DNA of 36,704 bases from Paracidovorax anthurii (GTDB lineage: Bacteria; Pseudomonadota; Gammaproteobacteria; Burkholderiales; Burkholderiaceae_C): NCBI RefSeq assembly GCF_003269065.1, contig NZ_QLTA01000008.1, positions 18,735-55,438 of the forward strand, read 5' to 3'. The translations under genes and the position numbers were made by a program. Under the pieces are notes generated by a model. It had not been told where the DNA came from, did no database searches, and saw nothing but the letters and a program-made list of their open reading frames with translations. Shown in pieces: positions 6,544 to 13,053 of the stretch (position 1 is its first letter; every line of letters starts with the position of its first letter).

Positions 6544-8109
6544 ATGACGCCTCGCATCTCTTCGTCCCGTCCGTCGTTGCCGGCCCCGGCGGCCGCCGAA
6601 ACGAGTGGCACCCAGCCTTCCGCCGGGGGGCGCGCAAACCCTTCCCGGCAGCATGCGCCCAGCGTGCCGCTGGCCAACAGGGCGGCCGTGCCGGGCGGTG
6701 CGGAAAGAGCCGCGCGCGCGAGGCGGCCGCTGCCCCCGCCATCGCCCAGGACAGCGCCACTGATGGCGGAGATGTCGGCGCTCTCCGCGGTTCGCGAGAA
6801 ACGGCTGTTCCAGAAATCGGCCTCGCAGCAGTACAAGTTCGCCAAGCGCCTGTCGCCCGCGCAACGGGGCGAGCTGGAGCAGGCACTGCAGGCCGAGATC
6901 CAGCGCCCGACCACCGGGGATGTCGAGCGCCGCGCCGCGCTGACGATGTGGATGTCGGTCCAGCAGGCGAGACTGCGCACGCACGACTTGGCGCATCGGC
7001 AACAGCACTCCCGTGACCAGGCCGACGCGCTGGAGGTCGGCGTCTGGGGTATCACGCTGCCGCTGGTACCGCTGATGTTGCGGTCGCAGCGGCGCGGCTA
7101 CTACAACTCGCCGATCCGCCCCGAGTACGCGGCGGCCTTCGATAACTTCATGCGGATGCTGCGGGACCCGGGCATCCCCCCGGAGCTGCGCGAGGTCGTG
7201 GCCCAGCAGCTCGATTACCATCGGCGCAGCGAGCGGACCATCGCGCCGCGGCAGGCCGAGCTGCTCCGGGCCCAGGGCGCCATGGGCCTGGCGGCCTCGG
7301 GCTACCTGGTCTCCACGGACCGGGATCTCCCGCCGCCCAACGCCACCGAACGGCAGGTCCTCCAGCGCCGGGCGCAGATGAGCGCTGCGGGCCAGATAGC
7401 GCCACCCAGTCCTTCGCCCACCCAGGAGGTGCTCACGGATGCCGTTTCCGCGCTGACCGGCACGCATATCGACGGCATCGATCTCACCGGGCTGACCGGC
7501 CTGCACACGCAGCAGGTGATCGACCACTTGCAGGATCTGGGCGATCCCGCCAGCCGGCCGCGCACGGCCGCTGCCGAGGCGCTGCGACGCGCAGGGACCG
7601 ACATGGAGCGGATCGTCAGCAACCTGAGTGCGTTGGTAACCGATGGAGTGCTGTCCCGGCGCACGGTGGCCCGGGCCGCACGGGCGGAACGGGACACCCA
7701 GGCCGCACGGGCCGCACAGGCCAGGGCCCCCCGGATGGCGCCGCCCGCCGTGCCTTCGCCAACCCTGGTGCTGCTCACGGAGGCTGCTTCCGCGCTGAAC
7801 GGCACGCATGCGGATGACCTGGATCTCACGCACCTGGCCGCGGGGCATGCGCAGGAAGTGATCGACCATTTGCATGATCTGGCCGATCCCGCCGGCCAGC
7901 GGCAGGAAGCCGCCGTCCGGGCGCTGCAAGACGGGGGGACCGATCTGGAGCAAATCATCGGCAACCTCCATGCGCTGGTGGTTGCGGGAACACTGTCCGC
8001 ACGCACGACGGCACGGGCCACCCGGTCTGCGCAGGCGGCCGAGGCAGAACGGACTGCCCGCGCCGAACGGGCCAGGGCGGACAGCCAGGAGGCACCGCAG
8101 AACGGCTAG
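6544..8109 (+). CDS. Unrecognised repeat protein, candidate type III effector
   Basis: I do not recognise this 521-residue protein. From ATG 6544 the first 50 residues are 16% Ser and 18% Pro, with no acidic residue before position 19 (MTPRISSSRPSLPAPAAAET), as in type III secretion signals. There is no Sec signal or clear membrane segment. Residues about 76-240 are mostly helical, Arg/Gln-rich and unique. From residue 290 two tandem 114-residue repeats follow, each with PSPT, a SAL-GTH-D--DLT-L stretch, VIDHL-DL-DPA, GTD-E-I--NL-ALV and an Arg/Ala-rich helix. A PIP-like box precedes it, and a 22-bp repeat flanks it. The frame is open back to 6451, but that extension covers the promoter. Effector status is inference; it could also be an unrelated coiled, lineage-specific protein. 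Confidence 0.6.
   Translation: MTPRISSSRPSLPAPAAAETSGTQPSAGGRANPSRQHAPSVPLANRAAVPGGAERAARARRPLPPPSPRTAPLMAEMSALSAVREKRLFQKSASQQYKFAKRLSPAQRGELEQALQAEIQRPTTGDVERRAALTMWMSVQQARLRTHDLAHRQQHSRDQADALEVGVWGITLPLVPLMLRSQRRGYYNSPIRPEYAAAFDNFMRMLRDPGIPPELREVVAQQLDYHRRSERTIAPRQAELLRAQGAMGLAASGYLVSTDRDLPPPNATERQVLQRRAQMSAAGQIAPPSPSPTQEVLTDAVSALTGTHIDGIDLTGLTGLHTQQVIDHLQDLGDPASRPRTAAAEALRRAGTDMERIVSNLSALVTDGVLSRRTVARAARAERDTQAARAAQARAPRMAPPAVPSPTLVLLTEAASALNGTHADDLDLTHLAAGHAQEVIDHLHDLADPAGQRQEAAVRALQDGGTDLEQIIGNLHALVVAGTLSARTTARATRSAQAAEAERTARAERARADSQEAPQNG
7411..8094 (+). repeat. Two tandem 342-bp repeats within the candidate effector gene
   Basis: The codons for PSPT recur at 7411 and 7753, a period of 342 bp (114 residues). 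The two copies align along their whole length at the protein level, with shared blocks SAL-GTH, VIDHL-DL, GTD-E-I and NL-ALV, and differ at many positions. The duplication is therefore not recent. Confidence 0.85.
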
Positions 8110-8243
8110 CCGATCCGCGTCCGTTCCCTGTGCGGGGCCACGCGGGCGGGCGTGTCCCGGAATCCCTCTCCCGCAGCCTCTTCATCGCCATGGCCTTTCA
8201 AGGCCGTGGCCTCACGAAGGTGACGGAGGACGGGCGGTGTTTT

Positions 8244-8666
8244 TCAGTGCCCGTGCGGCGGTTGCGCGAAATCGGGCAGGCGGCCGAAGGCGCTGCGGAA
8301 CAGGTTGCGCGCCACGCCGTGTGCGGCCTGCTGCAGCGCGTGGGCGGTGTCCGGCGGGAAGCGCCGCGCCGTGTGCTCGGCCCAGAGCCGCACCCAGGCC
8401 GCGAAGTGAGCGGGCGTCACGCCCTCCAGGCCCTGGTGGCGCGCCTGCACGTTGCCGCGGTAGCACCGCGTGCCCAGCGCCACCGTGCTCCAGAAGTCCA
8501 CCATGCGCGCGAGGTGCGGCTCCCAGCGGTCCCGCAGGGCCCGCTCGAACACGGGCCCGAGCAGCGGATCGGCGCGCACGTCCGCATAGAAGCCGTGGAC
8601 CAGCGCCGTGATGGCGTCGAGATCCAGGGCGCTGGAGGAAGGGGGGGCGGGTTCGGTGGAATGCAT
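8244..8666 (-). CDS. Group III truncated haemoglobin
   Basis: A 140-residue globin-like protein. The FYADVRADPLLGPVFERAL stretch, then HLARMVDFWSTVALGTRCYRGN and ARHQGLEGVTPAHFAAWVRLW, match the two-over-two truncated globins of group III. His77 (ARHQGL) is the likely proximal haem ligand and Tyr27 the likely distal B10 residue. Such proteins bind O2 or NO and are often associated with NO detoxification. It lies 63 bp downstream of the ytfE/scdA-type gene on the same strand, so it is probably co-transcribed from the NsrR-controlled promoter. The gap between them contains the right copy of the 22-bp repeat. Start is ATG 8666. Confidence 0.88.
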   Translation of the reverse strand: MHSTEPAPPSSSALDLDAITALVHGFYADVRADPLLGPVFERALRDRWEPHLARMVDFWSTVALGTRCYRGNVQARHQGLEGVTPAHFAAWVRLWAEHTARRFPPDTAHALQQAAHGVARNLFRSAFGRLPDFAQPPHGH

Positions 8667-8709
8667 GGCGAAGGTGTCGGCGGACCCGCGCAGTGTAGGG
8701 GCGGGGGCC

Positions 8710-8731
8710 CTCAGAACGTGTTCACGATCTC
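8710..8731. repeat. 22-bp direct repeat, right copy
   Basis: Identical over 22 bases and in the same orientation as 6443-6464, 2267 bp away. Its last two bases belong to the stop codon of the ytfE/scdA gene, so the element abuts the end of that gene and sits in the short spacer before the haemoglobin gene. Confidence 0.8.
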
Positions 8732-9461
8732 AATGGCAGCCGCATGCCGTGCCGGCGCAGGGCCCGGACTCCGTGCCGGCGCCGTCGAAGCGCGGGAACA
8801 GCACGTTGTTCTCCAGGTGGATGTGCTCGATGAGGTCGTCGCGGAACTGCGCGATGCCGGCATAGAGCGCCCGCCAGGTGTTGCACGCGCCCTCGGGCGG
8901 GGTCATCTGGTGGGTCAGGCGGGCGAGGGATTCGAGGGTGTCGCCGTGCCCGGTGTGCTCGGCGCGCATCATCGCGATGGGCGGGCCCGCGAACGCGTGG
9001 CCGCCGGCCTGGAGCATCGGGAACAGCACGCGCTCTTCCTTCTGCATGTGCAGCAGCAGGTCTTCCTGCGCCGCTTCGAGCGCGTCCGCGAGGCCGGCCG
9101 GCACCTGCGGGTGGTCGCGGTGCACGGCCTCCACGCGGCGCGCCATGCGGACCAGTTCGGGCAACTGGGCGCGGTGCACCTCGTGGTAGCGGGCGATGAG
9201 GTGGTCGATCAGCGCGCCGGTGGGCATCTCGGGGTCGGGGCGCGCGCCGGTGCGCCGCAGGGCCGAGAGCTCTTCGATCAGCGCCGGCAGGTCCAGGCCT
9301 TTGTCGGCCGCCGCCTGGGCGAGGCTGACCTGCCCGCCGCAGCAGAAATCCAGCTTGAGCCGCCGGAACACCGCCGTGGCCCCGGGCAGCTGCACGGCGA
9401 TCTGTCCCAGCGGCTGCCGGGCATCGAGGGAGGGCAGGGGATCGGGAAGGCGTGCGTTCAT
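8730..9461 (-). CDS. ytfE: Iron-sulfur cluster repair di-iron protein (YtfE/ScdA/RIC)
   Basis: A 243-residue repair-of-iron-centres protein that restores Fe-S clusters damaged by nitric oxide or oxidants. The N-terminal ScdA domain has the conserved Cys pair LDFCCGGQVSL (Cys40-Cys41). The rest is a hemerythrin-like four-helix bundle with metal-ligand motifs ARYHEVHR, HMQKEERVLFPML, RAEHTGHGD and EHIHLENNVLFPRF. The tail is Cys/His-rich, ending CAGTACGCH. The start at 9461 is supported by a strong AAAGGAG (9468-9474) six bases upstream; an earlier in-frame ATG at 9506 would place the start beyond the operator. Two NsrR-like sites lie between this gene and nsrR. Confidence 0.93.
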   Translation of the reverse strand: MNARLPDPLPSLDARQPLGQIAVQLPGATAVFRRLKLDFCCGGQVSLAQAAADKGLDLPALIEELSALRRTGARPDPEMPTGALIDHLIARYHEVHRAQLPELVRMARRVEAVHRDHPQVPAGLADALEAAQEDLLLHMQKEERVLFPMLQAGGHAFAGPPIAMMRAEHTGHGDTLESLARLTHQMTPPEGACNTWRALYAGIAQFRDDLIEHIHLENNVLFPRFDGAGTESGPCAGTACGCH

Positions 9462-9475
9462 GGCGGGCTCCTTTA

Positions 9476-9498
9476 AAGATTCATTTGTGATGAATATT
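9476..9498. promoter_or_regulatory. NsrR-like operator 1
   Basis: The sequence AAGATTCATTT-G-TGATGAATATT follows the 11-1-11 layout known for NsrR sites. The core ATTCAT/ATGAAT inverted repeat is perfect, and the left half-site differs by one base from AAGATGCATTT. It overlaps the start region of the ytfE/scdA transcript. Binding is inferred. Confidence 0.55.
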
Positions 9499-9507
9499 TT
9501 ATGCAAT

Positions 9508-9530
9508 AAGATTCATGCAGAACTCATCTT
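9508..9530. promoter_or_regulatory. NsrR-like operator 2
   Basis: AAGATTCATGC-A-GAACTCATCTT starts 32 bp after operator 1. The outer AAGAT/ATCTT arms are perfect and the inner part is degenerate. It lies 24 bp before the nsrR start codon, so it could mediate autoregulation. Confidence 0.45.
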
Positions 9531-9554
9531 TCGGATTGATCCAACGCAAACCCC

Positions 9555-10046
9555 ATGCGCCTGACCCAGTGGACCGACTACGCCCTGCGCGTGCTGATGT
9601 ACTGCGCCGCCTGCGAGGGGCGCGAGCTGCCCGTGACCATCACCGAGGTGGCCGGGCAGCACGGCATCTCGCGCAGCCACCTGATGAAGATCGTGCAGGA
9701 CCTCTCCGCGCAGGGCCTGCTGGAGACCACGCGCGGGCGGGGCGGCGGCCTGCGGCTGCGCGTGCCGGCCGCGCAGATCCGCCTGGGCGACGTGGTGCGG
9801 CGCACCGAGACCGATTTCGACATGGTGGAGTGCTTCGACCCGTCGGTGAACCAGTGCCGCCTGAGCGGCCATTGCCACCTGCGCGGCGTGCTCTCGCAGG
9901 CCACGCAGAGCTATCTCGGCGTGCTCGACGGGGTGACGCTGGCCGACCTCGTGGCGCCGCCGCCGGCCGCCGGGGCGGGCGGCGCGGGCCGGCGCCGCAT
10001 GCTGGCCCTGGTGCCCGGCCTGCCCGCCCCGCAGGCCGCACCCTGA
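9555..10046 (+). CDS. nsrR: Rrf2-family nitric-oxide-sensing repressor NsrR
   Basis: A 163-residue Rrf2-type transcription factor. It starts MRLTQWTDYALRVLMYCA, followed by a winged helix (TEVAGQHGISRSHLMKIVQDL) and the GLLETTRGRGGGLRL wing. Three cysteines in ECFDPSVNQCRLSGHC (Cys93, 101, 107) match the NsrR Fe-S ligand set, with the 7-residue and 5-residue spacings found in many proteobacterial NsrR proteins. NsrR represses NO-detoxification genes until NO destroys its cluster. It is divergent from the ytfE/scdA gene with two operator-like sites between. The Ala/Gly/Pro-rich C-terminal 30 residues are an extension beyond the usual length. Confidence 0.92.
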   Translation: MRLTQWTDYALRVLMYCAACEGRELPVTITEVAGQHGISRSHLMKIVQDLSAQGLLETTRGRGGGLRLRVPAAQIRLGDVVRRTETDFDMVECFDPSVNQCRLSGHCHLRGVLSQATQSYLGVLDGVTLADLVAPPPAAGAGGAGRRRMLALVPGLPAPQAAP

Positions 10047-10057
10047 AGCCGGAAGGG

Positions 10058-10105
10058 CTCCATGTCGCCGTATTGATTGAATAGTTTGCTACTTTTTTGA
10101 TAGCT
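10058..10105. repeat. Dispersed intergenic element, copy A
   Basis: CTCCATGTCGC, then GAATAGTTTGCTA, aligns over 34 bases without gaps to 34719-34752 (26 of 34 identical). The right end forms GCTA/TAGC around CTTTTTTGA. It lies between the convergent nsrR and argP genes and overlaps the argP stop codon. It may act as a terminator, but it lies in no coding frame that I trust. Confidence 0.6.
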
Positions 10106-11042
10106 TCCGGGGTGCTGGCGCGGGCGGCCTGCCTCCATCTCCCAGCCAGTCGCGCGCGGCGGCCATCACGCAGCGGGTGAGGCGCTCCAGGCCCGCCTGG
10201 GCCGAGCGCGGGTGGGCCCAGTGCAGCGCCACGTCCATCCCGGTGCCGGGCAGCATCTCCACGAGCGTTCCGTCGGCAAGCTGCCGCGCGATGAGCACCG
10301 TGGGGTGCATGCCCCAGCCGGTGCCCATCTCGCAGCTGCGCAGGAACCCCTGGTTGGACGGCAGGAAGTGGCGCGGCGGGTGCCGGCGCGAGGCCAGGCC
10401 CTGGCGCTGCAGCCACTGGTCCTGCAGCCGGTCCTTGCGGCTGTAGACCATCATGGGCGCGGCGGCGACGGCCTCGGGCGTGACGCCGGCGGGCCCGCCG
10501 CCGAAGTGCTGCCGCACGAAGCCCGGGCTGGCGGCGGCCACGTAGTGCATGGTGCCCAGGGGCCAGGTGTTGCAGCCCGCGATCGTGCCCGCCGTGGCGG
10601 TGACGGCCGCGATCACCTCGCCCTCGCGCAGCCGCTGCGCCGTGTGCTCCTGGTCGTCGATGCGCACGTCCAGCAGCTCGTTGCCGCCCGCCGCGAAGGC
10701 GGCCATGGCGTCCATGAACCAGGTGGAGAGGGAGTCGTCGTTCACCGCCAGCTTGAGCGTGGGCGCCGGTGCCTGCGCATCGGGCACCAGCGCGGGATGC
10801 ACGCGGCGCAGATCGTTCTCCAGCAGGGCCACCTGCTCCAGGTGCAGGCACAAGCGCCGCCCGGCCTCGGTGCCGGTGCAGGGCGTGCCGCGCTGCACGA
10901 GCACCTGGCCCGTGCGCTCCTCCAGCTGCTTCACGCGCTGGGAGATGGCCGAGGGCGTGACGTGCAGGCGGCGCGCGGCGCGCTCGAAGCTGCCCTCGCG
11001 CACCACGGCCGCGAGGGCTTCCAGGCCGGCGTAGTCGAGCAT
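10089..11042 (-). CDS. argP: LysR-family regulator ArgP (IciA)
   Basis: A 317-residue LysR-type regulator. The N-terminal winged helix has MLDYAGLEALAAVVREGSFE and the recognition helix AARRLHVTPSAISQRVKQLEER, very like ArgP, which senses lysine and arginine and activates the exporter gene next to it. The C-terminal two-lobe effector domain runs from about residue 95 (LKLAVNDDSLSTWF). It is divergent from a LysE/ArgO exporter, the arrangement known for LysG/LysE and ArgP/ArgO. The stop is TAG at 10089-10091, inside the dispersed element. The last 15 residues are Pro/Lys-rich. Confidence 0.9.
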   Translation of the reverse strand: MLDYAGLEALAAVVREGSFERAARRLHVTPSAISQRVKQLEERTGQVLVQRGTPCTGTEAGRRLCLHLEQVALLENDLRRVHPALVPDAQAPAPTLKLAVNDDSLSTWFMDAMAAFAAGGNELLDVRIDDQEHTAQRLREGEVIAAVTATAGTIAGCNTWPLGTMHYVAAASPGFVRQHFGGGPAGVTPEAVAAAPMMVYSRKDRLQDQWLQRQGLASRRHPPRHFLPSNQGFLRSCEMGTGWGMHPTVLIARQLADGTLVEMLPGTGMDVALHWAHPRSAQAGLERLTRCVMAAARDWLGDGGRPPAPAPRKLSKK

Positions 11043-11112
11043 GAAGGTGTTCTTAATGATGGTTAGTGTTTTTAAGTTTACATAAATATTCCAGGTGACA
11101 AGAATCGGCCGC
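11043..11112. promoter_or_regulatory. Divergent argP/lysE control region
   Basis: Seventy bases separate the two start codons. The segment from about 11050 to 11090 (ATGATGGTTAGTGTTTTTAA onward to ATAAATATT) is strikingly A/T-rich for this genome. That fits the A/T-rich promoters bound by ArgP upstream of argO. No specific site can be fixed by eye. Confidence 0.5.
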
Positions 11113-11784
11113 ATGTGGGCTCTTCTCTCCTCCTTTTCCTTCGCGTCTCCCTGGCTCTCCGGCGGCGCGTCCGCCGCGTGGGTGGCCGGGTTCACGGTCT
11201 GCCTGTCGCTGATCGTCTCCATCGGCGCGCAGAACGCCTATGTGCTGCGGCAGGCGGTGGCGGGCCGGCACGTGCGGGCCTGCGTGGCGCTGTGCGTGCT
11301 GATCGATGCGGTGCTGATCGGCGCCGGGGTGGCCGGCATGGCGGGCCTGCTGGAGAGTGCCCCGGGCCTGGGCCGCGCGCTCACCGTGGGGGGCGCCGCC
11401 TTCCTGCTGGCCTATGGCCTTTTCGCATGGCACCGCGCCGTGTTCGGCCCGGGCACGGGCCTGCAGGCGGACCGCGAGCGCGCACGCCAGGGGGTGCTCG
11501 GGGTGGTCGGCACGCTGGCGGCCATCACGCTGCTCAATCCGCATGTGTACCTGGACACCGTGGTGCTGGTGGGCTCCATCGGCGCGCGGCAGGATGGCAT
11601 GCTCAAGTGGGTGTTCGTGGCCGGCGCGGCATCGGCCAGCCTGCTGTGGTTCCTGCTGCTGGCGTTCGCGGGGCGGCAGCTGCAGGGCGTCTTCGCGCGG
11701 CCGGCGGCGTGGCGGCTGCTGGACGGGTTCACCGGCACGGTGATGCTGGGCCTCGCGTTCTGGCTCTGGTGCGGACTGGAGTGA
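11113..11784 (+). CDS. argO: LysE/ArgO-type basic amino-acid exporter
   Basis: A 223-residue inner-membrane exporter of the LysE family that removes excess lysine or arginine. The signature GFTVCLSLIVSIGAQNAYVLRQ near residues 25-46 contains the conserved GAQNA, and TLLNPHVYLDTVVLVGS holds the conserved Asn-Pro and Asp. Six hydrophobic segments fit the family. The start is uncertain: ATG 11113 was used; a GTG at 11095 is in frame, and neither has a clear Shine-Dalgarno. Control by the divergent ArgP is expected from known systems. Two imperfect 80-bp repeats follow its stop. Confidence 0.88.
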   Translation: MWALLSSFSFASPWLSGGASAAWVAGFTVCLSLIVSIGAQNAYVLRQAVAGRHVRACVALCVLIDAVLIGAGVAGMAGLLESAPGLGRALTVGGAAFLLAYGLFAWHRAVFGPGTGLQADRERARQGVLGVVGTLAAITLLNPHVYLDTVVLVGSIGARQDGMLKWVFVAGAASASLLWFLLLAFAGRQLQGVFARPAAWRLLDGFTGTVMLGLAFWLWCGLE

Positions 11785-11796
11785 ATGGAGAAGGGT

Positions 11797-11957
11797 CCCA
11801 CGCTCCCTCGCTGCGCGGGGTCGCTGCTCCCCAAGGGGACGTTTTTCATCTTGGGGCGGCCTGGCAATGAAAAATGACCCCCACGCTCTCCCGCTTCGCG
11901 TGGTCGCTGCCCCCCGAGGGGGTGTTTTTCATCTTGGGGCGGCCCGGCGATGAAAAA
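11797..11957. repeat. Two tandem ~80-bp intergenic repeats with hairpins
   Basis: Copy 1 (about 11797-11876) and copy 2 (about 11880-11957) both run CCCACGCTC, GGTCGCTGC-CCCC, TTTTTCATCTTGGGGCGGCC and GATGAAAAA-like ends. Each can form a hairpin with A/T arms: TTTTTCAT/ATGAAAAA at 11842-11849 and 11867-11874, and TTTTTCATC/GATGAAAAA at 11925-11933 and 11949-11957. I recall similar CCCACGCT-GGTCGCTGCCCCC sequences as frequent intergenic repeats in Comamonadaceae. No coding potential is seen. Confidence 0.75.
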
Positions 11958-11976
11958 AGCGCCGCTGGGCGGCGCT
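11953..11976 (-). terminator. Rho-independent terminator of the metQ-like gene
   Basis: On the minus strand AGCGCCGC-CCA-GCGGCGCT forms a perfect 8-bp G/C stem with a 3-nt loop, directly followed by a run of T residues. It lies 43 bp after the stop of the metQ-like gene, and its T-tract is shared with an arm of the adjacent repeat. Confidence 0.85.
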
Positions 11977-12019
11977 TCGGGAGCGGTGCAGCGCAGGCAC
12001 GGGGCCTGCGCGGCGGGCA

Positions 12020-12808
12020 TCAGAACGCGGGCACGACGGCGCCCTGGTACTTGTCCTGGATGAATTTCTTCACCTCGGGCGTGTGCAGCGCCTTCACCAG
12101 CTTGGCGATCGCGGGGTCATTGGCGCGGTCGGCGCGCGCGGCGATGAAGTTGGCGTAGGGCGAGTCGCTGCCTTCGATGAAGAGGGCGTCCTTGGTGGGG
12201 TTGAGCTTGGCCTCGATCGCGTAGTTGGTGTTGATGAGGGCCAGGTCCACGTCCTGCAGCGCGCGCGGCAGCAGGGCGGCTTCCAGTTCGCGGAACTTGA
12301 GCTTCTTGGGGTTCTTGACGATGTCGATCGGCGTCGCCGTGATGCTCTTGGGGTCCTTGAGCGCGATCAGGCCCTGCTTCTGCAGCAGGATGAGCGCGCG
12401 GCCGGCGTTGGAGGGATCGTTGGGGATGGCGATGGTGGCGCCGTCCTTCAGTTCGCCCACGGCCTTGATCTTCTTGGAGTAGGCGCCGAAGGGCTCCACG
12501 TGCACGTTGCCGTTCGGCACGGCGACGATGCTGCTCTTGCGGTCCTTGTTGTAGCTGTCCAGGTAGGGCTGGTGCTGGAAGAAGTTGGCGTCGAGCTGCT
12601 TGTCTTCCACCGCCGCGTTGGGCTGGATGTAGTCGCTGAATTCGCGCACCTGCAGGTCCACGCCCTGGGCCTTGAGTTGGGGCTTCACGAAGTTCAGGAT
12701 CTCGGCGTGCGGCACGGCCGAGGCGGCCACCTTGAGCACGGTGTCGGCGGCGTGGGCGGAGACGGCGAGCGCGGCGATGGCCAGGGCGGAGAGGGCTTGC
12801 TTCAGCAT
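12020..12808 (-). CDS. MetQ/NlpA-family periplasmic substrate-binding protein
   Basis: A 262-residue substrate-binding protein of the NlpA/MetQ family, which feeds D- and L-methionine to an ABC importer. Seen are VLKVAASAVPHAEILNFVKPQL, the NFFQHQPYLD segment, and TIAIPNDPSNAGRALILLQ, all family hallmarks. The signal peptide (MLKQALSALAIAALAVSAHA) ends in AHA with no cysteine, so it is probably cut by signal peptidase I and soluble, unlike lipoprotein MetQ. No ATPase (metN) or permease (metI) gene is nearby, so it stands alone. A good terminator follows. The 245 bp upstream hold an A/T-rich patch at about 12933-12965 that may carry the promoter; no riboswitch was recognised. Confidence 0.88.
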   Translation of the reverse strand: MLKQALSALAIAALAVSAHAADTVLKVAASAVPHAEILNFVKPQLKAQGVDLQVREFSDYIQPNAAVEDKQLDANFFQHQPYLDSYNKDRKSSIVAVPNGNVHVEPFGAYSKKIKAVGELKDGATIAIPNDPSNAGRALILLQKQGLIALKDPKSITATPIDIVKNPKKLKFRELEAALLPRALQDVDLALINTNYAIEAKLNPTKDALFIEGSDSPYANFIAARADRANDPAIAKLVKALHTPEVKKFIQDKYQGAVVPAF

Positions 12809-13053
12809 CGGAAAACGGCTTTCTTTCTTCGATTGGTTCGGACGGGGACGGAGCGTCGGTCACGGCGGCACTGCCCGCGGGCGGGGTGCCATCCGTGGAA
12901 GCGCAGTCTAGGGATTCCCCGGGGGCGCGACCACGTTTTTATTGTCATACCCATATATTGAATCGATCGGGCTGCGCACCCCGGTTTTCAGGAGCTGCCC
13001 CGGTTGCGCCGGAGCAAGCGGGCCGTAGGGACGAAGGGGGTGCCGCAGCGCCA

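Noticed and set aside
8192-8205. GGCCTT-TC-AAGGCC palindrome after the haemoglobin gene
   Set aside because: Two-base loop and no T-tract; probably chance or a minor structure, not a supported terminator.
12809-13053. Possible SAM or other riboswitch upstream of the metQ-like gene
   Set aside because: No conserved riboswitch core could be recognised; only an A/T-rich patch and ordinary spacer are seen.
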